This document shows, one piece after another, positions 16,044 to 24,905 of a stretch of DNA of 64,000 nucleotides. The position numbers and the translations under genes were made by a program. Origin of the DNA: Gaiellaceae bacterium (lineage in GTDB: Bacteria; Actinomycetota; Thermoleophilia; Gaiellales; Gaiellaceae). Under the pieces are notes generated by a model. That model saw nothing but the letters and a program-made list of their open reading frames with translations, had not been told where the DNA came from and ran no database searches. Position 1 is the stretch's first letter, and the number at the start of each line of letters is the position of its first letter. The stretch covers positions 62,001 through 126,000 of the forward strand of contig BPGK01000001.1 in NCBI GenBank assembly GCA_026002995.1, written 5' to 3'.

Positions 16044-17060
16044 TCAGCGTGCGGCGAACTTGGGGATGATCTCGCGCCCGTAGGCAGCGAGGTCGTCCTC
16101 TTGCCCGTGGGTCATGAGGTAGATGTTGAACTGGTCGACGCCGATCGACTCGAGCTCCCGCAACTTCGCCGTGGCCTGCTCGGCGGTCCCGAGCACGCAG
16201 AAGCGGTCGCAGATCTCGTCTGTCACGAACTCGCCGTGCTTCGCTCCGACGCGCGAGTGCTCGTCGTAGTCGTAGAACTTCCGCGCCTGCACGTAGTCGG
16301 TCAACGCCTTCGGGATCACCGAGCCGTCCGCTCCGTAGCGCTCGATGAGATCCATGACGTGGTTGGAGACCATCGCAGGAAACCAGCGCACCTGGTCGCG
16401 CGCGTCCGCGATGTCGTCCGTGATGTGGCTCGGCGCGCAGACGATGCACTCGAGGGCGTCGGGGTCGCGTCCCGCCTGGGCCGCTGCCGCCCGCGCGGTG
16501 TCCATGATCCAGCCGATGATGTCGGGATCGGCGAGCTGGATGATGACGCCGTCGCCCACTCTGCCGGCGACACCGAGGGCCTTCGGGCCGTAGCCCGCCA
16601 CCCACATCGGGATCTCGGGCAGCTCCGGGCGTACCCACTTGAGCTGGAGCTCCTTGCCGTTCCACTCGACCTCGCGCCCGTTCATGAAGTCCTTCACCAT
16701 CGCGCAGCGCCGCTCGAACTCCGCCACGGGCACGGGCTTCTGGCCGATGTAGCGCCGGGCGGAGTCGCCCCGGCCGATCCCCATGACCATGCGCCCGTCG
16801 GAGATGTCGTGGAGCGTCGCGTAGGCGCTCGCGAGGACGGTCGGCTCGCGCGTACCGGGATTCGTCACGCAGTGGCCGAGCTTCATCGTGCTCGTCGCCT
16901 GCGCGGCGAGCGTGAGCAGCGGAAACGACTCCTGCCAGAGGACGTGCGAGTCGTAGGTCCAGCCGTACTCGAACCCGTGTGACTCGGCGAGTCGGAGGAG
17001 CTCGACGAAGCGTGTGTGCGGCGGATCGGGCAGGACGGTGACGCCGAAGCTCAGTGCCAT
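16044..17060 (-). CDS. LLM-class F420-dependent oxidoreductase
   Basis: The 338-residue product is a luciferase-like monooxygenase-fold protein of the F420-dependent branch: an N-terminal TIM-barrel strand SFGVTVLPDPPHTRFVEL, KLGHCVTNPGTREPTVLAS, GRMVMGIGRGDSARR and EIPMWVAGYGPKALGVAGRVGDG. It resembles methylene-tetrahydromethanopterin reductase-like enzymes. A related uncharacterised family occurs beside pyrimidine or hydantoin degradation genes in other bacteria (recalled, not searched). Here it is 36 bases downstream of an MFS gene that overlaps the carbamoylase, so it probably belongs to this catabolic unit. A GAGGGAG ribosome-binding-like stretch precedes the ATG at 17060. Confidence 0.88.
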   Translation of the reverse strand: MALSFGVTVLPDPPHTRFVELLRLAESHGFEYGWTYDSHVLWQESFPLLTLAAQATSTMKLGHCVTNPGTREPTVLASAYATLHDISDGRMVMGIGRGDSARRYIGQKPVPVAEFERRCAMVKDFMNGREVEWNGKELQLKWVRPELPEIPMWVAGYGPKALGVAGRVGDGVIIQLADPDIIGWIMDTARAAAAQAGRDPDALECIVCAPSHITDDIADARDQVRWFPAMVSNHVMDLIERYGADGSVIPKALTDYVQARKFYDYDEHSRVGAKHGEFVTDEICDRFCVLGTAEQATAKLRELESIGVDQFNIYLMTHGQEDDLAAYGREIIPKFAAR

Positions 17061-17096
17061 GATGGTCTCCCTCGTCGCGGACGGCCAATTATCTCC

Positions 17097-18239
17097 TCAG
17101 AGCGGCGCTCTGCGAAGCGCGAGCAACGAGGCGGCGGCGAGCGCGGCGATGCAGGCGAAGGCGAGAGCCCCCTCTCCGGGCAGGTCGAACGCGAGCCCGG
17201 CGAGGGGCGTGCCGACGAGGATGGTCAGCACTCCGAACGAGTTCACGAAGGCGATCGCGGCTCCCGGCGTCTCCGGTCGGGCGCGCTGCGCCGCCGCGAA
17301 GATCGCGGCGAACGGGAATCCGGTGGACACGCCGAGCAGGAACGAGCCGAGCGCCGCGACGGCGTAGGGAGCGTCCACGGCGAGCAGACCCGCGCCGACG
17401 GCGATCCCGACGAGCGACGTTCCCACGAGTGCCCGACTGCGGGCGTGCGTCGCGAGGACGCCGCCGACCGGGCGGGTGGCGATGCCAGCGAAGAGGATGA
17501 GCCCGCTTGCGAGCCCGGCGGCGCTCGAGGCGACATCCCTGCGCTCGAGGAGCGGAACCGCCCAGTTGCCGGCGACGACGGCGAGCCCGAAGCTCGCGGC
17601 CTGGAGGGCCCCCACGGGCGCGAGCGCGCGATCCCAGAGAATCCAGGTCTTCGCGTGCGCGACTCGCTGCGAGGCGCCAGCCCAGGCTGCCGACGCCCCT
17701 GCGAGGAGGGCCAGGAGCGCGGCCGTCCAGAACGCGGCTCGCCAGCCGCTCGTGTCGGTGAGCGAGGGAACGATCATCAAGGCGAGGCCTCCGCCGGCCA
17801 TCGTCGCGCCGCCGTAGAGCCCTTGCGCGACCGGGCCGCCTCCCCCCGCGCGGACGAGGTCGAGGCCCGCCACGAATCCCGCGCCCGAGCCGATGCCGAC
17901 GAGAGCGCGAGCGGCGAGAGCGAGAGCGAAGCCCGCGTCGTCGAGGAGGAGAAGCCCGTTCCCGACGAGCGCGCACGCCGAGGCGACGAGGGCGACGGAG
18001 CGGGAGCCGAAGCGATCCGCGGCGCGCCCGGCCGGGAGCTGGACGAGGAAGTGCGTGACGAAGAGCGCGGTCGTGAGGAGGCCGATCGGCGCGAGCGAGA
18101 CCCCGTAATGCGCAGCGAGCGGGTCGGCGATGGCGCCGACGTTCGTGATGTTCCAGGTCAGGCACCCACCGACGACGAGGGCGGCGAAGACGGAGCGGGG
18201 CTCGCGGGAACCCCGACTAGCGTCCGCCGCCGCCGGCAA
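17097..18239 (-). CDS. MFS transporter
   Basis: The 380-residue protein has about eleven or twelve hydrophobic segments and the MFS loop motif GRAADRFGSRS after the second helix, repeated weakly as GGVLATHARSR in the second half. It could import or export a ureide, pyrimidine or amino acid connected with the neighbouring carbamoylase, but the sequence does not fix the substrate. The likely start is a TTG at 18239, giving a 23-base overlap with the carbamoylase gene and implying translational coupling. Confidence 0.85.
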   Translation of the reverse strand: MPAAADASRGSREPRSVFAALVVGGCLTWNITNVGAIADPLAAHYGVSLAPIGLLTTALFVTHFLVQLPAGRAADRFGSRSVALVASACALVGNGLLLLDDAGFALALAARALVGIGSGAGFVAGLDLVRAGGGGPVAQGLYGGATMAGGGLALMIVPSLTDTSGWRAAFWTAALLALLAGASAAWAGASQRVAHAKTWILWDRALAPVGALQAASFGLAVVAGNWAVPLLERRDVASSAAGLASGLILFAGIATRPVGGVLATHARSRALVGTSLVGIAVGAGLLAVDAPYAVAALGSFLLGVSTGFPFAAIFAAAQRARPETPGAAIAFVNSFGVLTILVGTPLAGLAFDLPGEGALAFACIAALAAASLLALRRAPL

Positions 18240-19467
18240 CCCAGTCGATCGTCTTGGCGGCGAGGCGGTCGAGGGCGGCGACGGACAGCTCGATGTGCTC
18301 TTCCTTCGTGTCCTCGAGCTTCGTGTGCGAGAGGCCGCGGAGGCTCTGGACGAACATCATCACCGTCGGCACGCCGGCGCGCGCGACCTCCGCGGCGTCG
18401 TGGAGCGGGCCCGAAGGCAGGCGGTGGGACGCGCCTGCGACCTCGACGATCGCCTCGTCGCAGAAGCGGATGAGCGTGTCGTCGAAGAGGATGGGGTGGA
18501 TCGACCAGATGCGCTCCCAGGCCACGTCGATCCGCTCCTCCGCCGCGAAGCGGGCGCTCGCCTCCTTCGCCTGACGGAGGAGCTCGGCGAGCTTGTCGGC
18601 GTCGAGGTGCCGCTGGTCGAGGAGCTGCTCGGCCGTCTCGACGACGGAGGTGACGATGCCCGGTCTGCAGACCACGCCGCCGCATGTGCAGACCGCGCCG
18701 TCTCCGACGCGGCGGGCGATGTCGCGGATCTCGAGCGCGAGCTTGGCTGCACCGGCGAGGGCATCCCGTCGCTCCGCCATCGGCGTCGAGCCGGCGTGCG
18801 CCGCCTGGCCGCGCCAGGTGATTCGGTGCCTCTCGACGCCGAAGGTGCCGAGGACGACGCCGAGCGGGAGGTCGAGCGACTCGAGGACGGGGCCCTGCTC
18901 GATGTGGAGCTCGAGGTAGGCGGCGGCGGAGTCGAGCTGCCGTCTCGCTTCGAGTGCGCGGTCGAGGTCGACACCGTGCTCTGCGAGCGCGGCGGGGAGG
19001 GAGATCCCGTCGGCGTCGGTCAGGAGCCGCAGCTCCTCGTGGTCGGCCATCGTGCCCGACGCCGCGCTCGAGCCGAAGAGGCTGCGCCCGAAGCGCGCGC
19101 CCTCCTCGTCGGCCCAGTCGACCAAGCGAACGGTGACCGGTGGGGTTCCCTCGTCGGCGATGCGCCGCAGCACCTCGACGCCGGCGAGCACGTTGAGGCA
19201 GCCGTCCAGCCAGCCGCCGTTCGGGACCGAGTCCATGTGCCCGCCTATGAGGACGGCTCGCTCCGAGCCGCCGCGGAGCGTGAACCACTGGTTGCCGGCC
19301 TCATCGATCTCGTGCTCGGCTCCCGTGGGCGCGACCTTCTCGCGGAGCCACTCGCGGGCACGCTCCCACGTCTCCGTCCAGGCCACGCGTTGGGCGCCGT
19401 TCGCGTCTCCCGTCAGCTCGCGGAGCTCTCGGAGCTCGGCGACGGTGCGAGCGGGATCGAGCGCCAT
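18217..19467 (-). CDS. N-carbamoyl amino acid hydrolase / beta-ureidopropionase (M20 family)
   Basis: The 416-residue zinc-dependent hydrolase matches the hydantoinase/carbamoylase branch of peptidase family M20. Metal ligands are visible as GHMDS at 76-80, Asp88 in WLDG, the DEEG pair at 120-123 and the His in ELHIEQGP; the dimerisation region has QAAHAGSTPM, and the last metal His is in RGLSHTKLED. The family releases ammonia and CO2 from N-carbamoyl amino acids, including carbamoyl-beta-alanine. It is transcribed divergently from the ABC importer and dihydropyrimidinase genes, whose product it would consume. The ATG at 19467 follows a leaderless -10 box. Confidence 0.92.
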   Translation of the reverse strand: MALDPARTVAELRELRELTGDANGAQRVAWTETWERAREWLREKVAPTGAEHEIDEAGNQWFTLRGGSERAVLIGGHMDSVPNGGWLDGCLNVLAGVEVLRRIADEGTPPVTVRLVDWADEEGARFGRSLFGSSAASGTMADHEELRLLTDADGISLPAALAEHGVDLDRALEARRQLDSAAAYLELHIEQGPVLESLDLPLGVVLGTFGVERHRITWRGQAAHAGSTPMAERRDALAGAAKLALEIRDIARRVGDGAVCTCGGVVCRPGIVTSVVETAEQLLDQRHLDADKLAELLRQAKEASARFAAEERIDVAWERIWSIHPILFDDTLIRFCDEAIVEVAGASHRLPSGPLHDAAEVARAGVPTVMMFVQSLRGLSHTKLEDTKEEHIELSVAALDRLAAKTIDWVAGGGGR

Positions 19468-19474
19468 GCGGAGG

Positions 19475-19480
19475 ACTCTA
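19475..19480 (-). promoter_or_regulatory. Leaderless -10 box of the carbamoylase gene
   Basis: On the minus strand TAGAGT ends 7 nt before the ATG at 19467. It occupies most of the 34-bp gap to the divergent permease gene. Confidence 0.5.
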
Positions 19481-19501
19481 ACGCGCGCCGCCGATTGTGG
19501 G

Positions 19502-20374
19502 ATGCTCTCCCTCGTGCATAGGACGATCGCCTCGCTCGCAGGACGCCTCGCGACGCTCGCTCTCGTCCTCGCGGGCCTCTGGGCGCTCTGGGAGGGCTAC
19601 CGCGCCCTCTGGGAGCGAGCCGGGTGGACGAAGCCCTTCCCCGTGGACTCGACGACGATGCCCCACCTGCACGACATCGTGCGACGGCTCTTCGAGCCGA
19701 TCCGCGAGGGCGAGCCGCTGCTCGCTCGCTACATGCTCGACGCGGCGCTCTTCACGGCGCAGGAGGCGGCGACCGGCTTCGCGATCGGGGCGACGATCGG
19801 CTTCCTCCTCGGCGCCGCCATCGCCCGCTTCGACGTCCTTCAGCGAGGCGTCATGCCGTACATCGTCGCCTCGCAGACCATCCCGATCCTCGCCGTCGCG
19901 CCGATCGTGGTCGTCGGGCTCGGCAACGTCTCGATCGGAGGGTGGGTGCCGAAGGACTGGATGCGCGTCGCAGTCATCGCCGCCTACCTCACGTTCTTCC
20001 CGGTGACCGTCAACACGGTGCGGGGGCTCCGTTCGGCCGACCCAGCCGCGGTCGAGCTCATGGAGTCCTACGCTGCGAGCGAGTGGGCCGTCTTCTGGAA
20101 GCTCCGCGTCCCGGCGGCGATGCCCTTCCTCTTCTCGGCGTTCAAGGTGGCGGCGACCGCGAGTGTCGTCGGCGCCGTTATCGGAGAGCTGCCATCGTCG
20201 ATCCAGAGCGGTCTCGGCGGCTGGATCATCAACTTCAACCAGTACTACGTGCTCGAGCCCGAGAACCTGTGGGCCGTGAACCTCGTCGCGGCCCTGCTCG
20301 GCATCTCGTTCTTCCTCGTCGTCGTCGGTGTGGAGAGGCTCGTCGTGCGCCGACCGCCGGAGCAGCTGACGTGA
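19502..20374 (+). CDS. ABC transporter permease (SsuC/ThiX type)
   Basis: The 290-residue permease has about six membrane segments and the BPD_transp_1 EAA loop as ELMESYAASEWAVFWKLRVP, which contacts the ATPase. It belongs to the nitrate/sulfonate/taurine/pyrimidine-precursor importer class. The ATG at 19502 is used here; a GTG at 19514, preceded by a GATGCT box at -13, is a possible leaderless alternative. The stop overlaps the ATPase start (GTGA). Its genes and the dihydropyrimidinase downstream suggest uptake of a cyclic ureide or pyrimidine (inference). Confidence 0.92.
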   Translation: MLSLVHRTIASLAGRLATLALVLAGLWALWEGYRALWERAGWTKPFPVDSTTMPHLHDIVRRLFEPIREGEPLLARYMLDAALFTAQEAATGFAIGATIGFLLGAAIARFDVLQRGVMPYIVASQTIPILAVAPIVVVGLGNVSIGGWVPKDWMRVAVIAAYLTFFPVTVNTVRGLRSADPAAVELMESYAASEWAVFWKLRVPAAMPFLFSAFKVAATASVVGAVIGELPSSIQSGLGGWIINFNQYYVLEPENLWAVNLVAALLGISFFLVVVGVERLVVRRPPEQLT

Positions 20375-21150
20375 GCGGGCCCGAGGTCGTCGTTCAGGCG
20401 CGCGGCGTCTCGAAGGTCTTCGCGAAGGGCGGGGTCACCGCGCTCCAGGACATCGACCTCGACGTCGCGCGCGGCGAGTTCGTCTCCCTCATCGGCCCGA
20501 GCGGCTGCGGGAAGTCGACGCTGCTCCGCGTCATCGGCGACCTCGTCGAGCCGACGGCCGGAGAGATCCTCGTGAACGGGAAGCCCGCGCACCGCGCGCG
20601 GCTCGACCGCGACTACGGGATCGTCTTCCAGGCGGCCGTGCTGTACGACTGGCGGACGGTGGCGAAGAACATCGCGCTCCCGCTCGAGCTCCTCGGCTGG
20701 AGCCGGGCGAGGCGCGCGGAGCGGGTGGCCGAGATGCTCGAGCTCGTCGAGCTCGAGGGTTTCGAGCGGCACTACCCCTGGCAGCTCTCTGGCGGCATGC
20801 AGCAGCGCGTGTCCATCGCCCGCGCGCTCTCCTTCTCGCCCGCGCTCCTGCTCATGGACGAGCCGTTCGGCGCGCTCGACGAGATGACGAGAGAGCGGCT
20901 GAACGACGAGCTGCTCCGCATCTGGGCGGAGACGGGCTCGACGGTGATCTTCGTCACCCACTCCATCTCGGAGGCCGTCTACCTCTCCACGCGGGTCGTC
21001 GTCATGTCGGCTCGCCCGGGACGCATCACCACGGTGATCCCGATCGACCTCGCGCAGCCGCGCACGTTCGCGACCCGCGAGGATCCCCGCTTCTTCGAGC
21101 TCGTAACGGAGGTGCGCGAGGCGCTGCACGCAGGGGGGGCGGACGTCTGA
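20371..21150 (+). CDS. ABC transporter ATP-binding protein (SsuB/TauB type)
   Basis: The 259-residue ATPase has Walker A GPSGCGKST at about 43-51, the Q-loop in YGIVFQAAVLYDWRTV, signature LSGGMQQR and Walker B LLLMDEPFGALDE, then the switch His in VTHS. The sequence is closest in style to nitrate/sulfonate/taurine importer ATPases. The GTG overlaps the permease stop. It would drive both permeases, which flank it, with the periplasmic-type binding protein encoded next. Confidence 0.93.
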   Translation: MSGPEVVVQARGVSKVFAKGGVTALQDIDLDVARGEFVSLIGPSGCGKSTLLRVIGDLVEPTAGEILVNGKPAHRARLDRDYGIVFQAAVLYDWRTVAKNIALPLELLGWSRARRAERVAEMLELVELEGFERHYPWQLSGGMQQRVSIARALSFSPALLLMDEPFGALDEMTRERLNDELLRIWAETGSTVIFVTHSISEAVYLSTRVVVMSARPGRITTVIPIDLAQPRTFATREDPRFFELVTEVREALHAGGADV

Positions 21151-21221
21151 GCGCCATCGCCGAAGCCGGCCCCGCGCTCGCGAACGGCGCGCTCGGGCGT
21201 CGCCTGCGGAAGTGGGCGCCC

Positions 21222-21968
21222 GTGACGATCGTCTTCGCCGTGGGCCTCGTGTCCTGGCAGTGGGTGCTGCCCTTCCTCGGCGTCGAGCGCTACCTCCTGC
21301 CGCCGCTCACGGACGTGCTCGAGGCGCTCTGGGATGCGCGGAGCGAGCTCCTCCGAGGCGCGCGCATCACCTTCTCGGAGGCGATCGGCGGGTTCGTCAT
21401 CGGCTGCTCGGTCGCGTTCGCGTGCGCCCTCGGGCTCGCGCGCTGGCGCCCGCTCGGGAATGCGCTGATGCCGTACATGGTCGCGGCGAACGCCGTCCCG
21501 ATCGTCGCCTTCGCGCCGATCACGAATGCCTGGTTCGGGACGCTCTCGCCGTGGTCGAAAGTCGTCATCGCTGCGATCCTCTGCTTCTTCCCGGTGCTCG
21601 TGAACACGCTGCGCGGCCTCACCTCCGTCCGGCCGGAGGCGCTCGAGCTCATGCGCTCCTACGCCGCGCCGCAGCGCGTCGTGTTCCGCCGAGTGCGGAT
21701 CCCGAACAGTCTGCCGTTCGTCCTCTCGGCCTTGAAGATCGCGTCCGTACTCGCCATGATCGGCGCTGTCGTGGGGGATTACTTCGGAGGATCGACGGAG
21801 GCGCTCGGGGTGATGATCGTCTCCTCGGTCTCGCTCGCCCAGTACGAGACGGCGTGGGCGGCGATCCTCGTCGCGAGCGTGCTCGGCATCGCGTTCTACG
21901 GGGCCGTCGCGCTCGTCGAGCGCCTCGTTCTCGGCTGGCACCCATCCATTCGGGCAGGAGTCGAGTGA
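21222..21968 (+). CDS. Second ABC transporter permease (SsuC/ThiX type)
   Basis: The 248-residue permease has the same fold and EAA loop (ELMRSYAAPQRVVFRRVRIP) as the first permease, so the importer probably uses a heterodimeric membrane domain. The GTG at 21222 gives a complete first helix but almost no cytoplasmic N-terminus. The frame continues upstream without ATG, GTG or TTG to a CTG at 21147 that overlaps the ATPase stop (CTGA); that start would add 25 residues and restore the tight gene coupling seen elsewhere in this cluster. Confidence 0.9.
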   Translation: MTIVFAVGLVSWQWVLPFLGVERYLLPPLTDVLEALWDARSELLRGARITFSEAIGGFVIGCSVAFACALGLARWRPLGNALMPYMVAANAVPIVAFAPITNAWFGTLSPWSKVVIAAILCFFPVLVNTLRGLTSVRPEALELMRSYAAPQRVVFRRVRIPNSLPFVLSALKIASVLAMIGAVVGDYFGGSTEALGVMIVSSVSLAQYETAWAAILVASVLGIAFYGAVALVERLVLGWHPSIRAGVE

Positions 21969-21982
21969 CCCAAGGAGGGCAC

Positions 21983-23098
21983 ATGCGAAGGAGGAGGAAG
22001 TGGTACGTCGCGGTCGCGGCGACACTCGTCGCGGCGGTCGCAGCGATCGGCGGGCTGGCGCTCGCTGGGCCGAGCCAGGGGCAGGGGCTGACCAAGGTCA
22101 CGCTCCAGTCGAAGTGGGTTGTGCAGGCGCAGTTCGCGGGCTACTACGTCGCGAAGGAGAAGGGGTACTACCGACAGGTCGGCCTCGACGTGACGATCAA
22201 GCCCGGCGGCCCGGACATCATCCCGGAGCAGGTCGTGCTCGGAAAGCAGGCGGAGTTCGGCATCAACTGGATGCCGTCGACGCTCGCGCAGCGCGACACC
22301 GGAAACGACCTCGTGAACATCGCCCAGGTCTTCGCGCGGAGCGGTACGACCCAGGTGACGTTCAAGTCGAGCGGCATCGACACCTTCCGCGAGATGCGCG
22401 GGAAGAAGTTCGGGGTCTGGATCTTCGGGAATGAGTTCGAGCAGCGAGCGGCGCTCGTGAAGTTCGGCATGAATCCGGACAAGGACGTGAAGCTCGTCAA
22501 GCAGAACTTCGACATGCTCGCGTTCCTCAAGGGAGAGCTCGACGCCGCCTCGGCGATGACGTACAACGAGCTCGCCCAGGTGCTCGAGGTGAAGAACCCG
22601 AAGACGGGCAAGCTGTACCAGCTCTCGGATCTGAACGTCTTCAAGTACTCGGACCTCGGCACGGGGATGCTGCAGGACGGGATCTTCGTGCGCGGAGACT
22701 GGATCAAGGATCCGAAGAACCAGGACATCGCGGTGCGGTTCCTGGAGGCGTCGTTCAAGGGCTGGATCTACTGCCGCAACCACCTGGTCGAGTGCACGAG
22801 GATCGTGCTCAAGAACGGGCCCGCGCTCGGCGCGAGCCATCAGCGCTGGCAGATGAACGAGGTGAACGCGCTCATCTGGCCGAACAAGCTCGGTATCGGG
22901 ATCATGGATCCCGTCGAGTTCAAGCGGACCGCGACGATCGCGAAGACGTACAAGGTCATCAAGAAGCCGGCGTCCAAGGCGGCGTACCGGACCGACCTCG
23001 CGAAGAAGGCGGTCGCAAACCTGCGCAAGCAGGGGTTCGACGTCTACGGAAAGGGCTTCAAGAAGAGCGTCGTGAAGCTCAAGGAAGGCGGGAAGTAA
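21983..23098 (+). CDS. ABC transporter substrate-binding protein (NMT1/THI5-like)
   Basis: The 371-residue secreted protein has an N-terminal signal (MRRRRKW then a hydrophobic core of about residues 8-28, cleavage near GPSQGQG) and an NMT1/THI5-like domain starting KVTLQSKWVVQAQFAGYYVAKEKG. Members bind pyrimidine-like, sulfonate or nitrate ligands; proximity to dihydropyrimidinase favours a pyrimidine or hydantoin ligand. The ATG at 21983 has a clear ribosome-binding site, AAGGAGGGC, unlike most genes in the window, which suits a highly expressed binding protein. A strong hairpin follows the stop. Confidence 0.92.
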   Translation: MRRRRKWYVAVAATLVAAVAAIGGLALAGPSQGQGLTKVTLQSKWVVQAQFAGYYVAKEKGYYRQVGLDVTIKPGGPDIIPEQVVLGKQAEFGINWMPSTLAQRDTGNDLVNIAQVFARSGTTQVTFKSSGIDTFREMRGKKFGVWIFGNEFEQRAALVKFGMNPDKDVKLVKQNFDMLAFLKGELDAASAMTYNELAQVLEVKNPKTGKLYQLSDLNVFKYSDLGTGMLQDGIFVRGDWIKDPKNQDIAVRFLEASFKGWIYCRNHLVECTRIVLKNGPALGASHQRWQMNEVNALIWPNKLGIGIMDPVEFKRTATIAKTYKVIKKPASKAAYRTDLAKKAVANLRKQGFDVYGKGFKKSVVKLKEGGK

Positions 23099-23106
23099 CG
23101 ACGTGC

Positions 23107-23139
23107 CGGAGGGCCGGGTCGTCTCGGCCCGGCCCTCCG
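23107..23139 (+). terminator. Intercistronic 12-bp hairpin between binding protein and dihydropyrimidinase genes
   Basis: CGGAGGGCCGGG (23107-23118) and CCCGGCCCTCCG (23128-23139) form a perfect 12-bp GC-rich stem with a 9-nt loop, eight bases after the binding-protein stop and 18 before the next start. No U-tract follows. It probably protects the upstream mRNA from 3' decay or attenuates downstream expression. Confidence 0.65.
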
Positions 23140-23157
23140 CGGAAGGAGTGAGGCGAG

Positions 23158-24564
23158 GTGTCGACACTGATCAAGGGCGGTCGGGTCATCACGGCCGCCG
23201 ACGACTACGTGGGCGACGTGCTCATCGAGGGCGAGCGGATCGCGCTCCTCGGGGAGTCGCTCGACGTGGATGCGGACCGCGTGATCGACGCCACCGGGAA
23301 GTACGTGCTCCCGGGCTGCGTCGATCCGCACACGCACCTCGACATGCCCTTCGGCGGCACGGTCACGATCGACGACGTCACCTCGGGGCAGACCTCGGCG
23401 GCGTTCGGCGGCACGACGTGCCACGTCGACTTCGTCATCCAGCCGCAGGGGGCGACCTTCGCGGAAGCGCTCGAGATCTGGCGGGCCAAGGCGGAGGGCA
23501 AGCAGGTCATCGATATGGGCTACCACATGGCGGTCACCGATCTCCGCGAGGGGGGGACGCTCGAGGAGCTCGCGCGGCTGCCGGAGCAGGGCGTCACCTC
23601 GTACAAGCTCTTCATGGCCTACAAGGGCGCGCTCATGGTGGACGACGAGACGCTCTTCCGGACGATGGAGGTCGCCGCCGAGACCGGCGCGCTCGTGATG
23701 GTCCACGCCGAGAACGGCGACGCGATCGACGTGCTCGTGAAGCAGGCACTCGCCGCCGGGAACACGGCGCCGCACTACCACGCGCTGACGCGGCCTCCCG
23801 AGACCGAGGGCGAGGCGACGAACCGGGCGATCCAGCTCGCGCGCATCGCGGGAGCACCACTCTACGTCGTCCACGTCTCCTGCCGGGAGGCGGTGGAGCC
23901 GATCGCGCGCGCACGTGAGGCCGGGTGGGACGTCTGGGCTGAGACCTGCACGCAGTACTTCTTCATCGACTACTCCCACCTCGAGCGCCCGAACTTCGAG
24001 GGAGCGAAGTACGTGTACACGCCGCCGCCGCGGCCACGGGAGAACCAGGACGTGCTCTGGCACGCGGTCCGCTCGGACATCCTCTCCGTCGTCTCGACCG
24101 ACCACTGCGCGTTCCTTTGGGACGGACAGAAGACGCTCGGCCGCGACGACTTCTCGAAGATCCCGAACGGTGCCCCGGGGCTCGAGAACCGCCTGCACAT
24201 GATCCACGAGTTCGGGGTGCGAGCGGGGCGGATCTCGCTCAACCGCATGGTCGAGCTGCTCGCCACGAACCCGGCGAAGCTCTTCGGCCTCTACCCGCGC
24301 AAGGGCACGATCGCGCCCGGCTCGGACGCCGACATCGTCGTCTTCGACCCGGAGAAGCGGCACCTGATCTCTGCCGAGACCCACCACTCGAAGTCGGACT
24401 ACAACCTCTTCGAGGGGACGGAAGTCACGGGTACGCCGGAGATCGTGCTCCTGCGGGGCACGGTGCTCGTCGAGAACGGGGAGCTCCAGGTCGAGCCCGG
24501 GTTCGGGCGGTTCGTGGAGCGCGCGGCCTTTGGGCAGGAGCTCTTGCCCGCGGCGACGCGCTGA
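23158..24564 (+). CDS. hydA: Dihydropyrimidinase / D-hydantoinase
   Basis: The 468-residue product is an amidohydrolase with the full di-zinc set of cyclic amidases: HTH at 58-60, the carbamylated Lys150 in TSYKLFMAY, His183 in MVHAENGD, His in VVHVSC and Asp in STDHCAF. The family opens 5,6-dihydrouracil, dihydrothymine or hydantoins to N-carbamoyl amino acids. The GTG at 23158 has a GGAAGGAGTGAGGCGAGG stretch upstream. It would act between an unidentified ring-reducing step and the carbamoylase encoded divergently. Confidence 0.94.
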   Translation: MSTLIKGGRVITAADDYVGDVLIEGERIALLGESLDVDADRVIDATGKYVLPGCVDPHTHLDMPFGGTVTIDDVTSGQTSAAFGGTTCHVDFVIQPQGATFAEALEIWRAKAEGKQVIDMGYHMAVTDLREGGTLEELARLPEQGVTSYKLFMAYKGALMVDDETLFRTMEVAAETGALVMVHAENGDAIDVLVKQALAAGNTAPHYHALTRPPETEGEATNRAIQLARIAGAPLYVVHVSCREAVEPIARAREAGWDVWAETCTQYFFIDYSHLERPNFEGAKYVYTPPPRPRENQDVLWHAVRSDILSVVSTDHCAFLWDGQKTLGRDDFSKIPNGAPGLENRLHMIHEFGVRAGRISLNRMVELLATNPAKLFGLYPRKGTIAPGSDADIVVFDPEKRHLISAETHHSKSDYNLFEGTEVTGTPEIVLLRGTVLVENGELQVEPGFGRFVERAAFGQELLPAATR

Positions 24565-24580
24565 CGTCCGATGCGCGCCC

Positions 24581-24612
24581 GGCGCCGGGTGCCTTCCCCC
24601 TCGCCCGGCGCC
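24581..24612 (+). terminator. Hairpin downstream of hydA
   Basis: GGCGCCGGG (24581-24589) and CCCGGCGCC (24604-24612) form a perfect 9-bp stem with a 14-nt pyrimidine-rich loop, 17 bases after the hydA stop. No U-run follows. Confidence 0.4.
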
Positions 24613-24892
24613 ACCGCGCAGCTCGCTCGGGGGCGCTCCCGACGGCGGTTGCGACGTCGGCGAGGTCGGCAGAGACCGGCCCGGACTGGTCTCGTGCGGA
24701 GCAGGCTCGATCTCTCCCCGTGCGCTCGCATCGCTTCCGGCGATGAGACGTCGCAGCGGAAGATCCGGCTCGGCGGCGTCCCCCCGGGGCGTGGGCGGAA
24801 CGGCGCGCGTCACGAGCCTGCGCGCCCCGACGGGAACCGCCGGGCCGACGAAGACGACGCGATACCCGGCTGACCGGCCTCTCCCGCGCGGT

Positions 24893-24898
24893 TACGAT
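24893..24898 (+). promoter_or_regulatory. Leaderless -10 box of the aminotransferase gene
   Basis: TACGAT ends 7 nt before the ATG at 24906, so this gene has its own promoter and is not simply read through from hydA. Confidence 0.5.
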
Positions 24899-24905
24899 CC
24901 TCGCG

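Larger units (their letters stand above)
24565..24905. other. Non-coding gap between hydA and the aminotransferase gene
   Basis: These 341 bases hold no convincing gene on either strand. They contain a terminator-like hairpin just after hydA (24581-24612) and a leaderless -10 box at the right end (24893-24898); the middle shows nothing recognisable. Confidence 0.5.

Noticed and set aside
24565-24905. Riboswitch or small RNA in the gap before the aminotransferase
   Set aside because: No conserved riboswitch core or extended paired architecture was recognised; only one hairpin and a -10 box are supported.
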